Shown here one piece after another: positions 17,405 through 25,531 of a stretch of 64,000 bases of DNA (the stretch's first letter is position 1; each line of letters opens with the position of its first letter). The translations under genes and the position numbers were made by a program. The notes under the pieces were generated by a model. That model was not told the origin of the DNA. It saw only the letters and a list, made by a program, of their open reading frames with translations, and made no database searches. The stretch spans positions 62,001-126,000 of the forward strand of contig CAVONV010000021.1 of assembly GCA_963697355.1 (NCBI GenBank), written 5' to 3'. This DNA comes from CAVONV01 sp963697355. GTDB taxonomy: Bacteria; Acidobacteriota; Vicinamibacteria; Marinacidobacterales; DATDRI01.

Positions 17405-17820
17405 AGCCCGCCTTCCCGCCTTCGCCTCACGGTAGCAAATCTGTTCGCTCGGCTTCGGCGACACGAGGCGCTGCCGACTTCTTTCGTGGTTAGCCGCCTA
17501 CGCGACGCAAATATTCTGCAAATGTGGAGAAATAAGGAGTCCGCCTACGCTGGCTGTAGCGAATTCACACAAGCCAGCTACAGCGAGACAGAATGTCGAG
17601 AAGTCTGTACAGAGGATCGAAGAGCCCGCCTTCGTTCGCTAGAATGTCCTTCATTGAGCGAACTACGGCGAGGCAAAATTCTCGGCGGAAAGCTCCAAAC
17701 CGGAAATAGCCCGCCTTCGCCCTTTGGGCTACGGCGAGGCAATTTTTCGCCGAAGGCGAAAGCAGACGGTCCGCCTTCGCTGGCTGTGCCGTATTCCCAT
17801 AAGCCAGCTACGGCGAGACA
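17405..17820. repeat. Array of hairpin repeats between GIY-YIG gene and ssrA
   Basis: Four clear units have the form CCGCCTNCGN...NCTACRGCGAGRCA, each self-complementary. The arms lie at 17541-17555 with 17572-17589, 17625-17640 with 17657-17675, a compact unit at 17708-17741, and 17771-17785 with 17802-17820. Two degenerate units lie at 17405-17439 and 17492-17510. In units 1 and 4 the arms extend through TGGCT...AGCCA; in unit 2 they use TTCGCT...AGCGAA, a compensatory change that keeps pairing. Between units 3 and 4 is a further palindrome, TTTTCGCCGAAGGCGAAA (17744-17761). No fixed spacer is present, so this is not CRISPR; it is a REP-like cluster. Confidence 0.85.
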
Positions 17821-17843
17821 AATTTTCGCCGAAGGCGAAAATT
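17821..17843 (-). terminator. Hairpin directly after ssrA, possible terminator
   Basis: AATTTTCGCC-GAA-GGCGAAAATT is a perfect 10-base stem with a three-base loop, beginning at the first base after the tmRNA CCA end. Only a short T stretch follows on the ssrA strand, so it may act as a processing or 3'-end protecting hairpin as well as a terminator. The same core occurs at 17744-17761 inside the repeat array. Confidence 0.5.
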
Positions 17844-18194
17844 TGGTGGAGGCGGCGGGAATCGAACCCGCGTCCGAAGATCTTTGCTCGGAGCGTCTAC
17901 ATGCTTGTCCGGCTCCAAAAGTTTTCGCTCCGGTCGGTCAGGAGTCGGCAAGAATCCGACTGGAGCTATCCCCTAGTTCTCACCCGACCATCCGGGGAAT
18001 GACGGCCGAGCCAGCCTACATTTGCGGCGCCCTGTACCGGCCCAGTAGGCGTGGTCCGGAGAGGACGTGGCCGTCTTATGCGGCCATTGCTAACGTGTTG
18101 TCAGCAGTTGTTAGTTTCCACCTGTTTTACGAGAAGTGGGTTCTCGGCATGCAACTCCGGGCTCAATTACCTCCGTCGAGCCCAGTTCGCCCCC
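17844..18194 (-). ncRNA. ssrA: Transfer-messenger RNA (tmRNA)
   Basis: The reverse strand starts GGGGGCGAACTGGGCTCGAC and ends with the T-arm and acceptor GGGTTCGATTCCCGCCGCCT followed by CCACCA. The first seven bases pair with the acceptor CGCCTCC to close the tRNA-like domain (one G-T pair). The segment GTTGCATGCCGAG followed by CTCGTAAAA aligns with the region before the tag in E. coli tmRNA. The tag frame is GCT GAC AAC ACG TTA GCA ATG GCC GCA TAA at 18076-18105, giving ADNTLAMAA, a normal degradation tag ending in MAA. The RNA is about 351 nt, single-piece. It rescues stalled ribosomes together with SmpB (not in window). The resume codon GCT is inferred from alignment. Confidence 0.96.
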
Positions 18195-18245
18195 GTGAAG
18201 AAGGCTTCACCCGTAAACTATAGACTTCTTACGAGATGCATGCAA
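18195..18245 (-). promoter_or_regulatory. ssrA promoter and 5' leader hairpin
   Basis: On the reverse strand TTGCAT (18240-18245) and TATAGT (18217-18222) are separated by exactly 17 bases, a good sigma70-like pair. Between the box and the mature 5' end lies GTGAAG-AAGG-CTTCAC (18195-18210), a perfect hairpin that would form in the precursor 5' leader and may guide RNase P trimming. Confidence 0.6.
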
Positions 18246-18431
18246 ACGCGCCTTAGGTGAAATACATATTAAAGGGCAGACAGCGGAATGCCTTTGTACA
18301 TCTTGACTTACGCCGGAACATATCAGATAATAATTTAGCTGTTTTTTCGTAAGTGTAAGATTGAAGGGGTTTTTGCGACTCCTGGACCGGGTCTCTCGCT
18401 TTCTTACCAACGACAATAAAGAGGACGGCGC

Positions 18432-19658
18432 ATGAACCAGGACCAGCTTCGTGCCAAAGCTTTGGCGCTCTTCCATTCTTTGGTCTCTACGTGGGCAAAC
18501 GATCTGATCGGCAACGTTGTCGACGTACAACATCAACTCAACCGCAAGCTCGACGAGCTGCAAGAGATGATGGCCAAGTATGAGGAGAGTATAGATGAGC
18601 AAGAGGTCGTTGCCTTCACCGAAGAGGCTATGGGAGCCGTCGATGGGGGCCAAGATGGCGGCCTCGCGCAAGTTCGAAAAGCGATGGCTAAGCTTGAAAC
18701 AGGCAGTTCCCTGACGGAGATCCTAGGCCACCTCGTCCAAGAACTGGCTCACTTCGCTCCGCGCGTGGCGTTGTTCGTTCTGAAGGGCGGATCTTGTATC
18801 GGCTGGCACGGGCGAGGATTCGATCAAACCCCCGGTTTCAGCAACGATCAACTCAAACGCATTTCAGTTCCCGCCAACGCTGACACTGTTTTTCGTGCCG
18901 TCGTGACGTCTCGGCAAAGCTTCTTGGGCGAGAGCACAGCCCATCGAGACAACGTACAACTTTTGACGCGGATCGGAAACGTCCTGCCATCGAACATCTT
19001 TGCCATGCCTCTCCTTCTTCGGGATCGCGTGGCGGCAGTTGTATATGCGGACAGTGGCGACTCACGTGAGGTTTTGAATCAGACCGAGGCGATCGAGATT
19101 CTCTCGCTTTATGCATGTAAGTTGCTCGATTTGACGGGTGTAGGAAAGCCGGCTCGGCCGACCGCGGAGATGCAGAGAGAGCGGATTAGCGAGTCGCCGC
19201 CATCACAGCCGACGGTGCAGCCCCCTGTGACACCGCCCCCGGCGGTTGTCAGGCCACCAGTGATTTCCGAGCCCGAGCCGGTGATAACGGACGACGACGA
19301 AGGTGATTCGGGCACCGTCATGCTCGACTCGAGCAGCCTTCCCCCGATGAGCTCTCCTTCCGTTGATGTGCCGCCACAAGTTGTAGGACCTCCTGTGGGG
19401 GAGGCTCCCGTCGACGACAAACAGCACGAGGACGCAAAGAGATTCGCTCGGTTGCTGGTATCCGAGATCAAGCTTTACAACGAAGCCAAGGTTCAAGAAG
19501 GTCGGAAGAACAAAGACCTGTATCAACAACTCAGGGACGATATCGAGAGAAGCCGTAAGTTGTACGCTGAACGCCATCCAAGCGCGCCAACGGGCTTTTT
19601 CGACAGTGAGTTGGTGCGGGTGCTTGCCGACGGCGACGCCGGTGCCTTAGGGCAATAG
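18432..19658 (+). CDS. GAF-domain protein with proline-rich linker
   Basis: The protein has 408 residues. The first 65 form a helical, probably coiled-coil region (VQHQLNRKLDELQEMMAKYEE). Residues 85-235 look like a GAF sensor domain: LTEILGHLVQELAHFAPRVALFVLKGG, PSNIFAMPLLLRDRVAAVVYAD, EIL SLYACKLLDL. Then comes a 100-residue Pro/Val/Glu-rich linker and a charged C-terminal helix (KRFARLLVSEIKLYNEAKVQEG). There is no kinase, cyclase or HTH domain. The C-terminal ending resembles a segment found in other acidobacterial regulatory proteins, from memory. AAAGAGGA precedes the ATG. It lies divergently from ssrA. The ligand and partner are unknown. Confidence 0.65.
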   Translation: MNQDQLRAKALALFHSLVSTWANDLIGNVVDVQHQLNRKLDELQEMMAKYEESIDEQEVVAFTEEAMGAVDGGQDGGLAQVRKAMAKLETGSSLTEILGHLVQELAHFAPRVALFVLKGGSCIGWHGRGFDQTPGFSNDQLKRISVPANADTVFRAVVTSRQSFLGESTAHRDNVQLLTRIGNVLPSNIFAMPLLLRDRVAAVVYADSGDSREVLNQTEAIEILSLYACKLLDLTGVGKPARPTAEMQRERISESPPSQPTVQPPVTPPPAVVRPPVISEPEPVITDDDEGDSGTVMLDSSSLPPMSSPSVDVPPQVVGPPVGEAPVDDKQHEDAKRFARLLVSEIKLYNEAKVQEGRKNKDLYQQLRDDIERSRKLYAERHPSAPTGFFDSELVRVLADGDAGALGQ

Positions 19659-19891
19659 ATGTAGCTGCGACTGCCCGATTCAAGCTCACCTCTCTACTTA
19701 GGAGCTCGTGTTCCCGGTGACGTGACGGATTCCTTTTCTAGTACTTGCTGGGCCATGAGGCGTTTGGGACTCCGATAATACGATTACCCAAGGCTCGAAA
19801 GAGCAAAACATAGAGTCCGCTAAAGCATCCAAGGCGACGACAGAGGTGCCTCTTTGGATGATTTGAGAATCCGTAGAACCCAACGCGGGGA

Positions 19892-22198
19892 ATGAGAGTC
19901 GCGATGAAACCAAAGGCTCGACGTGAAACGAGTAACAAAGCATCACGTCTTGTCGTTATTGGTTTGGCGTGTCTCTTCTTAGCAGGGCTCGCACTGGGTT
20001 TGTTCGCCGCATCCTTTTTTCCGCGTCCTGTCGCATCCTCTCAAGAGAGCGCGTCGAAATCCGCGGAGCTTCCGTGGTTGGTGTTGGATCACAGTCCGGA
20101 CGGGGCGATCGTGCGGATCTCGAAGGTGATCCTCGACGAGCACAGCTCGGATGATGACAAGCTCATTAAGTTGACCGAGACGGCCGATCGTGATGACGAG
20201 CCTCCGCGAGTCCGTGGATTGGCGTCCTTTGCTGCAGGCCACCTTTTCCTAGAGGCGAAGCGTTTGGATGAGGCCGTTCAACGTCTATCCGCGCCGGACA
20301 TCGCCGCAACCGAGCTTTCTTCGTACGCCTTGTATCTCATGGGACGAGAGCTCTCAGAAACCCATCCGGAACGCGCTCGGGACATCTTCATGCAATTGGC
20401 CGAGGGTTATCCGGATTTTGTACTCATCGACGAGGCTCGCCTGCAGCTGGGGCGGATTCTTGCCGACGGGCGAAATCACGAAGAAGCGGCCCGTCAATAC
20501 TCGGTCGTTTTGGAGCATGGCCGCAGCGCCGTGCGAGGAAAGGCATTGTTCGAGCTCGGGGAAACACTTATCGCTCTCGAGCGGCAGGTGGATGCGGTAC
20601 CACTGCTCGAGGAGCTGTACTACGAGATGCCAACCGACCGCTTCTCATCCGATGCGGGCAAGAAGCTCCGGGGACTCAATAAATTTCGGCCGTCTCGAAG
20701 CGCGGAGGATTCCTATCGTGTGGCTTTTGAGAGAGCCGAGCGTTTGTATGAAGCGGAAAAGTACCGTGATGCTTACGCCGACTACGATCAACTGCTGAAA
20801 CAATTTTCTGGTCAAGTGGACCGCGAGTTGGTCCATCTGAGACGTGGTGTCTGCCAGTACATGCGACGTCAAAACCGCTCGGCGGAATCCACGTTGGGAC
20901 GCATTGAGCGGGATGATCTCAAACCCGAGGCGCTCCATTACAGAGCTGAGGCCGCTCGGCGTCTTCGAAAGATTAACACCTACCAAGTTAGGTGTGACGA
21001 GCTCCTCGAGCTTACGCCTCGTGGACCTTGGGCCGAAGAAACGCTCTGGAGTCTAGCCCGATACTACCTCGTGGAAGACGACATGGAGCAGGCGCTATTC
21101 TACTACGGCCGACTCGCAAAAGAGTTCCCCCAAAGTCGTTATTACGTTCCAGCTCAGTGGCGCATCTTATGGGAACAGTATCGCAGCGGGCGCTATGCGG
21201 AGGCGGCATTGGGATTCGAATTGGCCGTTCGAGAGCACCCCAATTCAGACGAGCTAGCTCGATTCTTATACTGGGGCGCCAGATCGCACGAGCGCTCGGG
21301 CCGTCCTGATCGCGCCGAGGCACTCTATCGGCAGGTTATTTTTGGTTACAAGAACACCTACTACGGGCGTCGAGCAGGTGAGCATCTTTCGAAGCTTCGA
21401 GGTTTTCAGGCGGCGAAGATGGCCATTGAAGAAGGACGAACCTCCATCGACCTAAAGGAAGGACTCGAGGTGATCCGCAAGGATCGTCTCGAACGCGTCG
21501 GAGAGCTCATGGCGGTTGGGCTCTACGATGAAGCGGAAACGGAGGCCCAGAGAGCCGTCATGGGGGAGGACGACGACACGGCATTCCTCGCGCTCTCGGC
21601 TTGGATCCATTTCGAGCAAGGACAATACCGGGAAGCGATCGTTGCCGTCAGACGCGCCTTCCCCTTTCATGTGTCGGCGACAGGGGACCTTCTTCCCGAA
21701 GAAATCTGGAAGATGCTCTATCCGATCCGGTACTGGGACATGGTCGAGCGCTACTCGAAGGACCACGAAGTGGACCCCTACATCGTCGTCGCGCTCATTC
21801 GTCAGGAATCGACGTTCGACCCTCGGGTGCGTTCCAGTGCCGGCGCAAGAGGGCTCATGCAAATCATGCCTCGCACGGGCCGCACGTTGGCTCGCCAGCA
21901 TCGTCAGCGTTACAACACCAGAGATCTCTACGATCCCGAGATCAATATCCGTTACGGCACCCATTATTTGAAAGAGGTCCTGGATAGGTTCGGTGGACGC
22001 GTGGATTATGCTCTCGCGAGCTACAACGCAGGGCCGCATCGCGTGAAGGCTTGGACGGGAATGGACCTGACATTGGACTCCGAGGAGTTCATCGAAGAGA
22101 TTCCCTTTACCGAAACCCGCAACTACGTCAAGCTGGTGCTGCGGAACGAGATGCTATATCGTCACCTCTACCATCAGTCTTCGGCTGCCGTTGACTGA
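19892..22198 (+). CDS. Soluble lytic murein transglycosylase with TPR repeats
   Basis: The 768-residue protein has an N-terminal membrane anchor or signal (residues 18-45). A long array of TPR-like helical repeats (about 80-600) follows, with phrases such as ALFYYGRLAKEFPQSRY and YRQVIFGYKNTYYGRRAGEH. The C-terminal SLT domain (620-760) contains DPYIVVALIRQESTFDPRVR, with catalytic Glu near 640, then SSAGARGLMQIMP and NIRYGTHYLKEVLDRF and ALASYNAGPHRVKAW. This is the Slt70-like arrangement: a superhelical TPR ring carrying a lysozyme-like domain that cleaves peptidoglycan to 1,6-anhydro products in the periplasm. ATG at 19892 or the in-frame ATG at 19904 may be the start. Confidence 0.9.
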   Translation: MRVAMKPKARRETSNKASRLVVIGLACLFLAGLALGLFAASFFPRPVASSQESASKSAELPWLVLDHSPDGAIVRISKVILDEHSSDDDKLIKLTETADRDDEPPRVRGLASFAAGHLFLEAKRLDEAVQRLSAPDIAATELSSYALYLMGRELSETHPERARDIFMQLAEGYPDFVLIDEARLQLGRILADGRNHEEAARQYSVVLEHGRSAVRGKALFELGETLIALERQVDAVPLLEELYYEMPTDRFSSDAGKKLRGLNKFRPSRSAEDSYRVAFERAERLYEAEKYRDAYADYDQLLKQFSGQVDRELVHLRRGVCQYMRRQNRSAESTLGRIERDDLKPEALHYRAEAARRLRKINTYQVRCDELLELTPRGPWAEETLWSLARYYLVEDDMEQALFYYGRLAKEFPQSRYYVPAQWRILWEQYRSGRYAEAALGFELAVREHPNSDELARFLYWGARSHERSGRPDRAEALYRQVIFGYKNTYYGRRAGEHLSKLRGFQAAKMAIEEGRTSIDLKEGLEVIRKDRLERVGELMAVGLYDEAETEAQRAVMGEDDDTAFLALSAWIHFEQGQYREAIVAVRRAFPFHVSATGDLLPEEIWKMLYPIRYWDMVERYSKDHEVDPYIVVALIRQESTFDPRVRSSAGARGLMQIMPRTGRTLARQHRQRYNTRDLYDPEINIRYGTHYLKEVLDRFGGRVDYALASYNAGPHRVKAWTGMDLTLDSEEFIEEIPFTETRNYVKLVLRNEMLYRHLYHQSSAAVD

Positions 22199-22229
22199 GC
22201 CTCATCTCGTATCAGGAAAGGCCATCGAC

Positions 22230-23408
22230 ATGGAGAGACCACGCCTGCCTTGTGGTTCCAAGAAAGCAGCTTTGTTCGCGGAATCAGTGATCCGTGAGAT
22301 GACTCGCCTCGTGGGTATTCACGGTGGGATCAATTTGGCGCAAGGGTTTCCGGATTTTCCAGCACCCCAGGAGATCAAGGATGCGGCCGTGGCCGCGATT
22401 GGGAAGGACATCAATCAATACGCAATCACGTGGGGCGCGAAATCGTTTCGAGATGCCATTGCGGAAAAATACGAGCGGGTCTATGGAATGGTCGTCGATC
22501 CGGAGCGGGAGATCACGGTCTGCTGCGGTTCGACGGAAGCCATGATGTCGACTCTTTTGGCTATAGTCGACCCCGGTGATGAGGTGATTGTCTTCGAGCC
22601 GTTTTATGAGAACTATGGACCGGACTCGGTCTTGTCGGGAGCAGTGCCTCGGTTCGTGACACTGCACGAGCCGGACTGGCGGATTGACTCTGACGAACTG
22701 GCGGCGGCTTTTGGCCATCGAACTCGGGCTATCATCGTAAACACACCCAACAACCCAACAGGGAAAGTGTTCGATAAGGCCGAGTTATCCCTGATTGCCT
22801 CGTTGTGTGAGAAGTGGAATGCGGTTGCCGTCACCGATGAGATTTACGAGCACATCATCTATGAAGGGAGAGAACATATCCCGATTGCCAGCTTGGCCGG
22901 CATGCGGGATAGGACCGTGACCATCAACAGTCTCTCGAAGACCTATTCCGTCACGGGTTGGAGGGTCGGATACGCCATTGCGCCACCGGTCCTGACGGAC
23001 GCCATCCGCAAGGTACACGACTTTCTCACCGTTGGAGCGCCCGCACCGCTGCAGGAGGCGGGAGCCGCGGCTTTGAGGCTTCCCGAAGTGTACTACCATG
23101 ATTTGGCCAACAGTTACCGCGCACGGCGCGAGGTACTATTGAAGGGGCTTCGGGCGGCGGGATTCGACTGTTCGATACCTTACGGCGCGTACTACATCAT
23201 GACGGACATCTCGAAGTTCGGATTTCCCGACGATGTCGAGTTTGCCCGACATTTGGTCGAGGAGATTGGTGTGGCCGGAGTGCCCGGCTCGAGTTTCTAC
23301 CACCGGCCCGAGCAAGGTTCACAGAAACTTCGCTTCACATTCTGTAAGCGTGAGCGCACTCTTCGCGAAGCGGCGGAGCGCCTCGCATCGCTGCACATGG
23401 ATGGATGA
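22230..23408 (+). CDS. PLP-dependent aminotransferase, class I/II
   Basis: The 392-residue cytosolic enzyme has the fold-type I features GINLAQGFPDFPAPQEIKDA, CCGSTEAMMSTLLAIVDPGDEV, NTPNNPTGKVF, and SLSKTYSVTGWRVGYAIAPP, with the PLP-binding Lys near residue 237. The QGFPDF opening and overall form fit the kynurenine/methionine/glutamine transaminase group (KAT/YbdL-like). The substrate cannot be fixed from sequence. ATG at 22230 is chosen because AGGAAAGG lies nine bases upstream; an upstream TTG would overlap the transglycosylase gene. The next gene overlaps its stop by four bases, so coupling is likely. Confidence 0.88.
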   Translation: MERPRLPCGSKKAALFAESVIREMTRLVGIHGGINLAQGFPDFPAPQEIKDAAVAAIGKDINQYAITWGAKSFRDAIAEKYERVYGMVVDPEREITVCCGSTEAMMSTLLAIVDPGDEVIVFEPFYENYGPDSVLSGAVPRFVTLHEPDWRIDSDELAAAFGHRTRAIIVNTPNNPTGKVFDKAELSLIASLCEKWNAVAVTDEIYEHIIYEGREHIPIASLAGMRDRTVTINSLSKTYSVTGWRVGYAIAPPVLTDAIRKVHDFLTVGAPAPLQEAGAAALRLPEVYYHDLANSYRARREVLLKGLRAAGFDCSIPYGAYYIMTDISKFGFPDDVEFARHLVEEIGVAGVPGSSFYHRPEQGSQKLRFTFCKRERTLREAAERLASLHMDG

Positions 23409-25453
23409 GGAACAATTTGATAAGTCGGATGAAATTCACACTTCTGCTGCTTCTGCTTTCATCGAGCGCGGTTTTTGCACAGGAGAAGGCGGAAAAAGCG
23501 AACGCTCATGCTCTAACGGTGCTTGCTGAAGGCGATGCTAGAGGAGCCGAAGCTTCTGCTCGTCAGTCTCTTGCCGCCTCATCTCGGTTCGACCCTCAGG
23601 CAGAGATTGTCGACCGACCCGAGAAGGGCATCCTCTTCGAAGACATGATCACCGAGGCCCGAGAATCTTACAAAGAGAGGCGCGGGAGGTATTACCTGAC
23701 TTTGGGCCGTGCGCTGACTCGCTTGGAACGCTGGAAAGAGGCGAGGAAAGCCCTCCGAAGGGCGTCATCGTTGATGGCTTTGGCGGACCCATATCTCGTG
23801 ATGTCGTCCCATGCCGATTTGAGCGTCAAAGAGCAGATCGATCTTCTCCTAAGAGCCTACTTTTCCACCGGAGCGGATCCGGAGGTCGTCAAGAGAGCCA
23901 TGTGGGACACCGGCGCCTTCGTGGACACCAACGCTCTTCAGGCGCGCATCGACCAGAGACGTATCGAAGTCGAGATCGCTCCGGAGTATCCGGATACAGA
24001 GGTCAGACTTGGGTCGCTGCCCGAGATCCGATCGGCTACTCAACAAGGTATGTTCGTCTCCACGGAGCATCTTCGCGAAGGGAAAATCTTGGCGCTCTAC
24101 ATGCCGGCGGTCGGCTGTGGGCGTTGCAGCGAAGAGCTCGACGGTCTCAATCGCGCAATGAGAGAGGCGAGGGGAGCTGGAATGCCGGTGGTTCCGGCTA
24201 TGTTTGTGGACGCGAATGACCTCGCTGCAGCGAGGAGGATTACGAGGCTGCTTGCCTTTCGCATCGAAGTGGGACGCTTGGACAAGGTGCCTTGGGAGCT
24301 TGGGCAAGAGTCTGATGGTGCCATTTGGGTTATGGGGAGTCGAGGTCTACTCCAAATCAGAATCCCTCTCGGAGATCGTCCCCACGGCCGCGAGGTCAGT
24401 CACCGTGTCGAAGCGGTGCTGAGACACATAGACGTTGGAAAAGAAGATGAGGAAGCTCCTGCTGACGAAGCTTTGATGGAGATCCGTCAACTCGAGCTGA
24501 AGGGCCGCGCTCAATTGCTGACCGAGGCCATCGCTCTTGCAGCTCGTCGCGAAGCCGGGCCGGCTTCGATGGAAGAGTTGTATTCCATTATCTTGCGCTC
24601 GACCCGTTCCAAGCTGGAAGATGCCGATGACCCACTGCAGGTCATCGAAATTCTCGCCGAGCTCTCGGCGCTTCATGGGGCAGGGGAAGCCAAAGCAAAG
24701 GCATTGACATCATTGGATGATCAAGTGGGAAAGAAACTTCTCGATGCTGCCCGAACGGTGCAGCCTGGTATCGACCGTCAGGCATCCGCCCAAAGCGGTA
24801 TCTTCGAGCTTTTTGTCTCTCAACCGATAGGTGAGGCCTCGGAGCGTCAGATCGTGCTTCGGAGATCCTTCAGGGGTGTCGAAACCCTTTCGCTCCAACA
24901 TTTCAATTTCGTTTTGCGCACGGGGTCTGAGGGAGTCGACGTGATGTGGGTTGGGCTCGAGCGGGAGCAGGTTCGCGGGCTTGGCCACGCGGCCGGCGCC
25001 GCTTTTTTTTTCTTTGAACGGGCTGGTGCCTGCAGCGGCCTGCGGCTGGTCAAAGATGGCGCATTAGGCTATGAAGGATGTCCCGCTCGCGTCCTCGAGG
25101 GCAAAGTGGTCGAGGAAAAGCCTGTTCTCATCGATCCCTTTGCTGCCGGGCCCTCACCAACCTACTTCCAGGAGATATCCGACGAAGCATCCGAGACCGC
25201 CTTGGAGCGGGGACGAGACTTGTTCGATCGGGGGCAGTATGCAGCCGCTGCTTCGGCTTTCAAGGAAGCCGCTGCCGAAATCGATCCTCTTGCGCCGTAT
25301 GAAGAAACCGATCTCCGATACAACCGCGCGCGCTGCCTGGAAGCCGAGGGGAAACGCCGCGAAGCACTGACTCTTTTCGAGAGTATCGGTGACGTGACGT
25401 ACCAAGATCTGGTTGATGAAAGGATAAGGGCTCTTGGTGGCGGGGTCCGCTAG
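23405..25453 (+). CDS. Exported TPR protein with a thioredoxin-like domain
   Basis: The 682-residue protein has a signal peptide (LLLLLLSSSAVFAQE, cut near residue 25). Residues 30-130 and 600-680 look like TPR helices (YYLTLGRALTRLERWKEARKAL; ALERGRDLFDRGQYAAAASAFK). Between them, KILALYMPAVGCGRCSEELDGLNRAM near residues 227-252 resembles a thioredoxin or peroxiredoxin fold with a CGRC dithiol. Further on are PVVPAMFVDAND and GAIWVMGSRGLLQIRIPL, in the places of the later strands. A periplasmic redox or assembly role is inferred. The start codon overlaps the aminotransferase stop (ATGA); an ATG eight codons later is an alternative. I do not recognise a named family for the full chain. Confidence 0.6.
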   Translation: MRNNLISRMKFTLLLLLLSSSAVFAQEKAEKANAHALTVLAEGDARGAEASARQSLAASSRFDPQAEIVDRPEKGILFEDMITEARESYKERRGRYYLTLGRALTRLERWKEARKALRRASSLMALADPYLVMSSHADLSVKEQIDLLLRAYFSTGADPEVVKRAMWDTGAFVDTNALQARIDQRRIEVEIAPEYPDTEVRLGSLPEIRSATQQGMFVSTEHLREGKILALYMPAVGCGRCSEELDGLNRAMREARGAGMPVVPAMFVDANDLAAARRITRLLAFRIEVGRLDKVPWELGQESDGAIWVMGSRGLLQIRIPLGDRPHGREVSHRVEAVLRHIDVGKEDEEAPADEALMEIRQLELKGRAQLLTEAIALAARREAGPASMEELYSIILRSTRSKLEDADDPLQVIEILAELSALHGAGEAKAKALTSLDDQVGKKLLDAARTVQPGIDRQASAQSGIFELFVSQPIGEASERQIVLRRSFRGVETLSLQHFNFVLRTGSEGVDVMWVGLEREQVRGLGHAAGAAFFFFERAGACSGLRLVKDGALGYEGCPARVLEGKVVEEKPVLIDPFAAGPSPTYFQEISDEASETALERGRDLFDRGQYAAAASAFKEAAAEIDPLAPYEETDLRYNRARCLEAEGKRREALTLFESIGDVTYQDLVDERIRALGGGVR

Positions 25454-25463
25454 CCCAATATGA

Positions 25464-25522
25464 TGGGGACAGCCCCCACCTAAAGCTTTGGTGATAAAGC
25501 GTTTGCAGTGGGGCTGTTCCCA
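25464..25522. repeat. REP-like inverted repeat with GGGGACAGCCCC arms
   Basis: TGGGGACAGCCCCCAC at 25464-25479 is nearly the reverse complement of GTGGGGCTGTTCCCA at 25508-25522. The loop itself contains CACC-TAAAGCTTT-GGTG, a smaller palindrome. From memory, GGGGACAGCCCC arms are common in REP elements mobilised by TnpA-REP (RAYT) transposases in many metagenomic genomes. No such transposase is in this window. It lies between the TPR gene and the alcohol dehydrogenase gene. Confidence 0.7.
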
Positions 25523-25531
25523 ATACTAGTC

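Noticed and set aside
17378..17464. 29-residue N-terminal extension of the GIY-YIG protein
   Set aside because: It would be translated from a degenerate repeat unit; the GIY-YIG domain starts right after ATG 17375-17377.
17405..17843. CRISPR array
   Set aside because: Units are self-complementary hairpins of different lengths with no constant spacer and no cas gene nearby.
25508..25531. Earlier start of the alcohol dehydrogenase
   Set aside because: The codons lie inside the right arm of the inverted repeat and add residues absent from the family.
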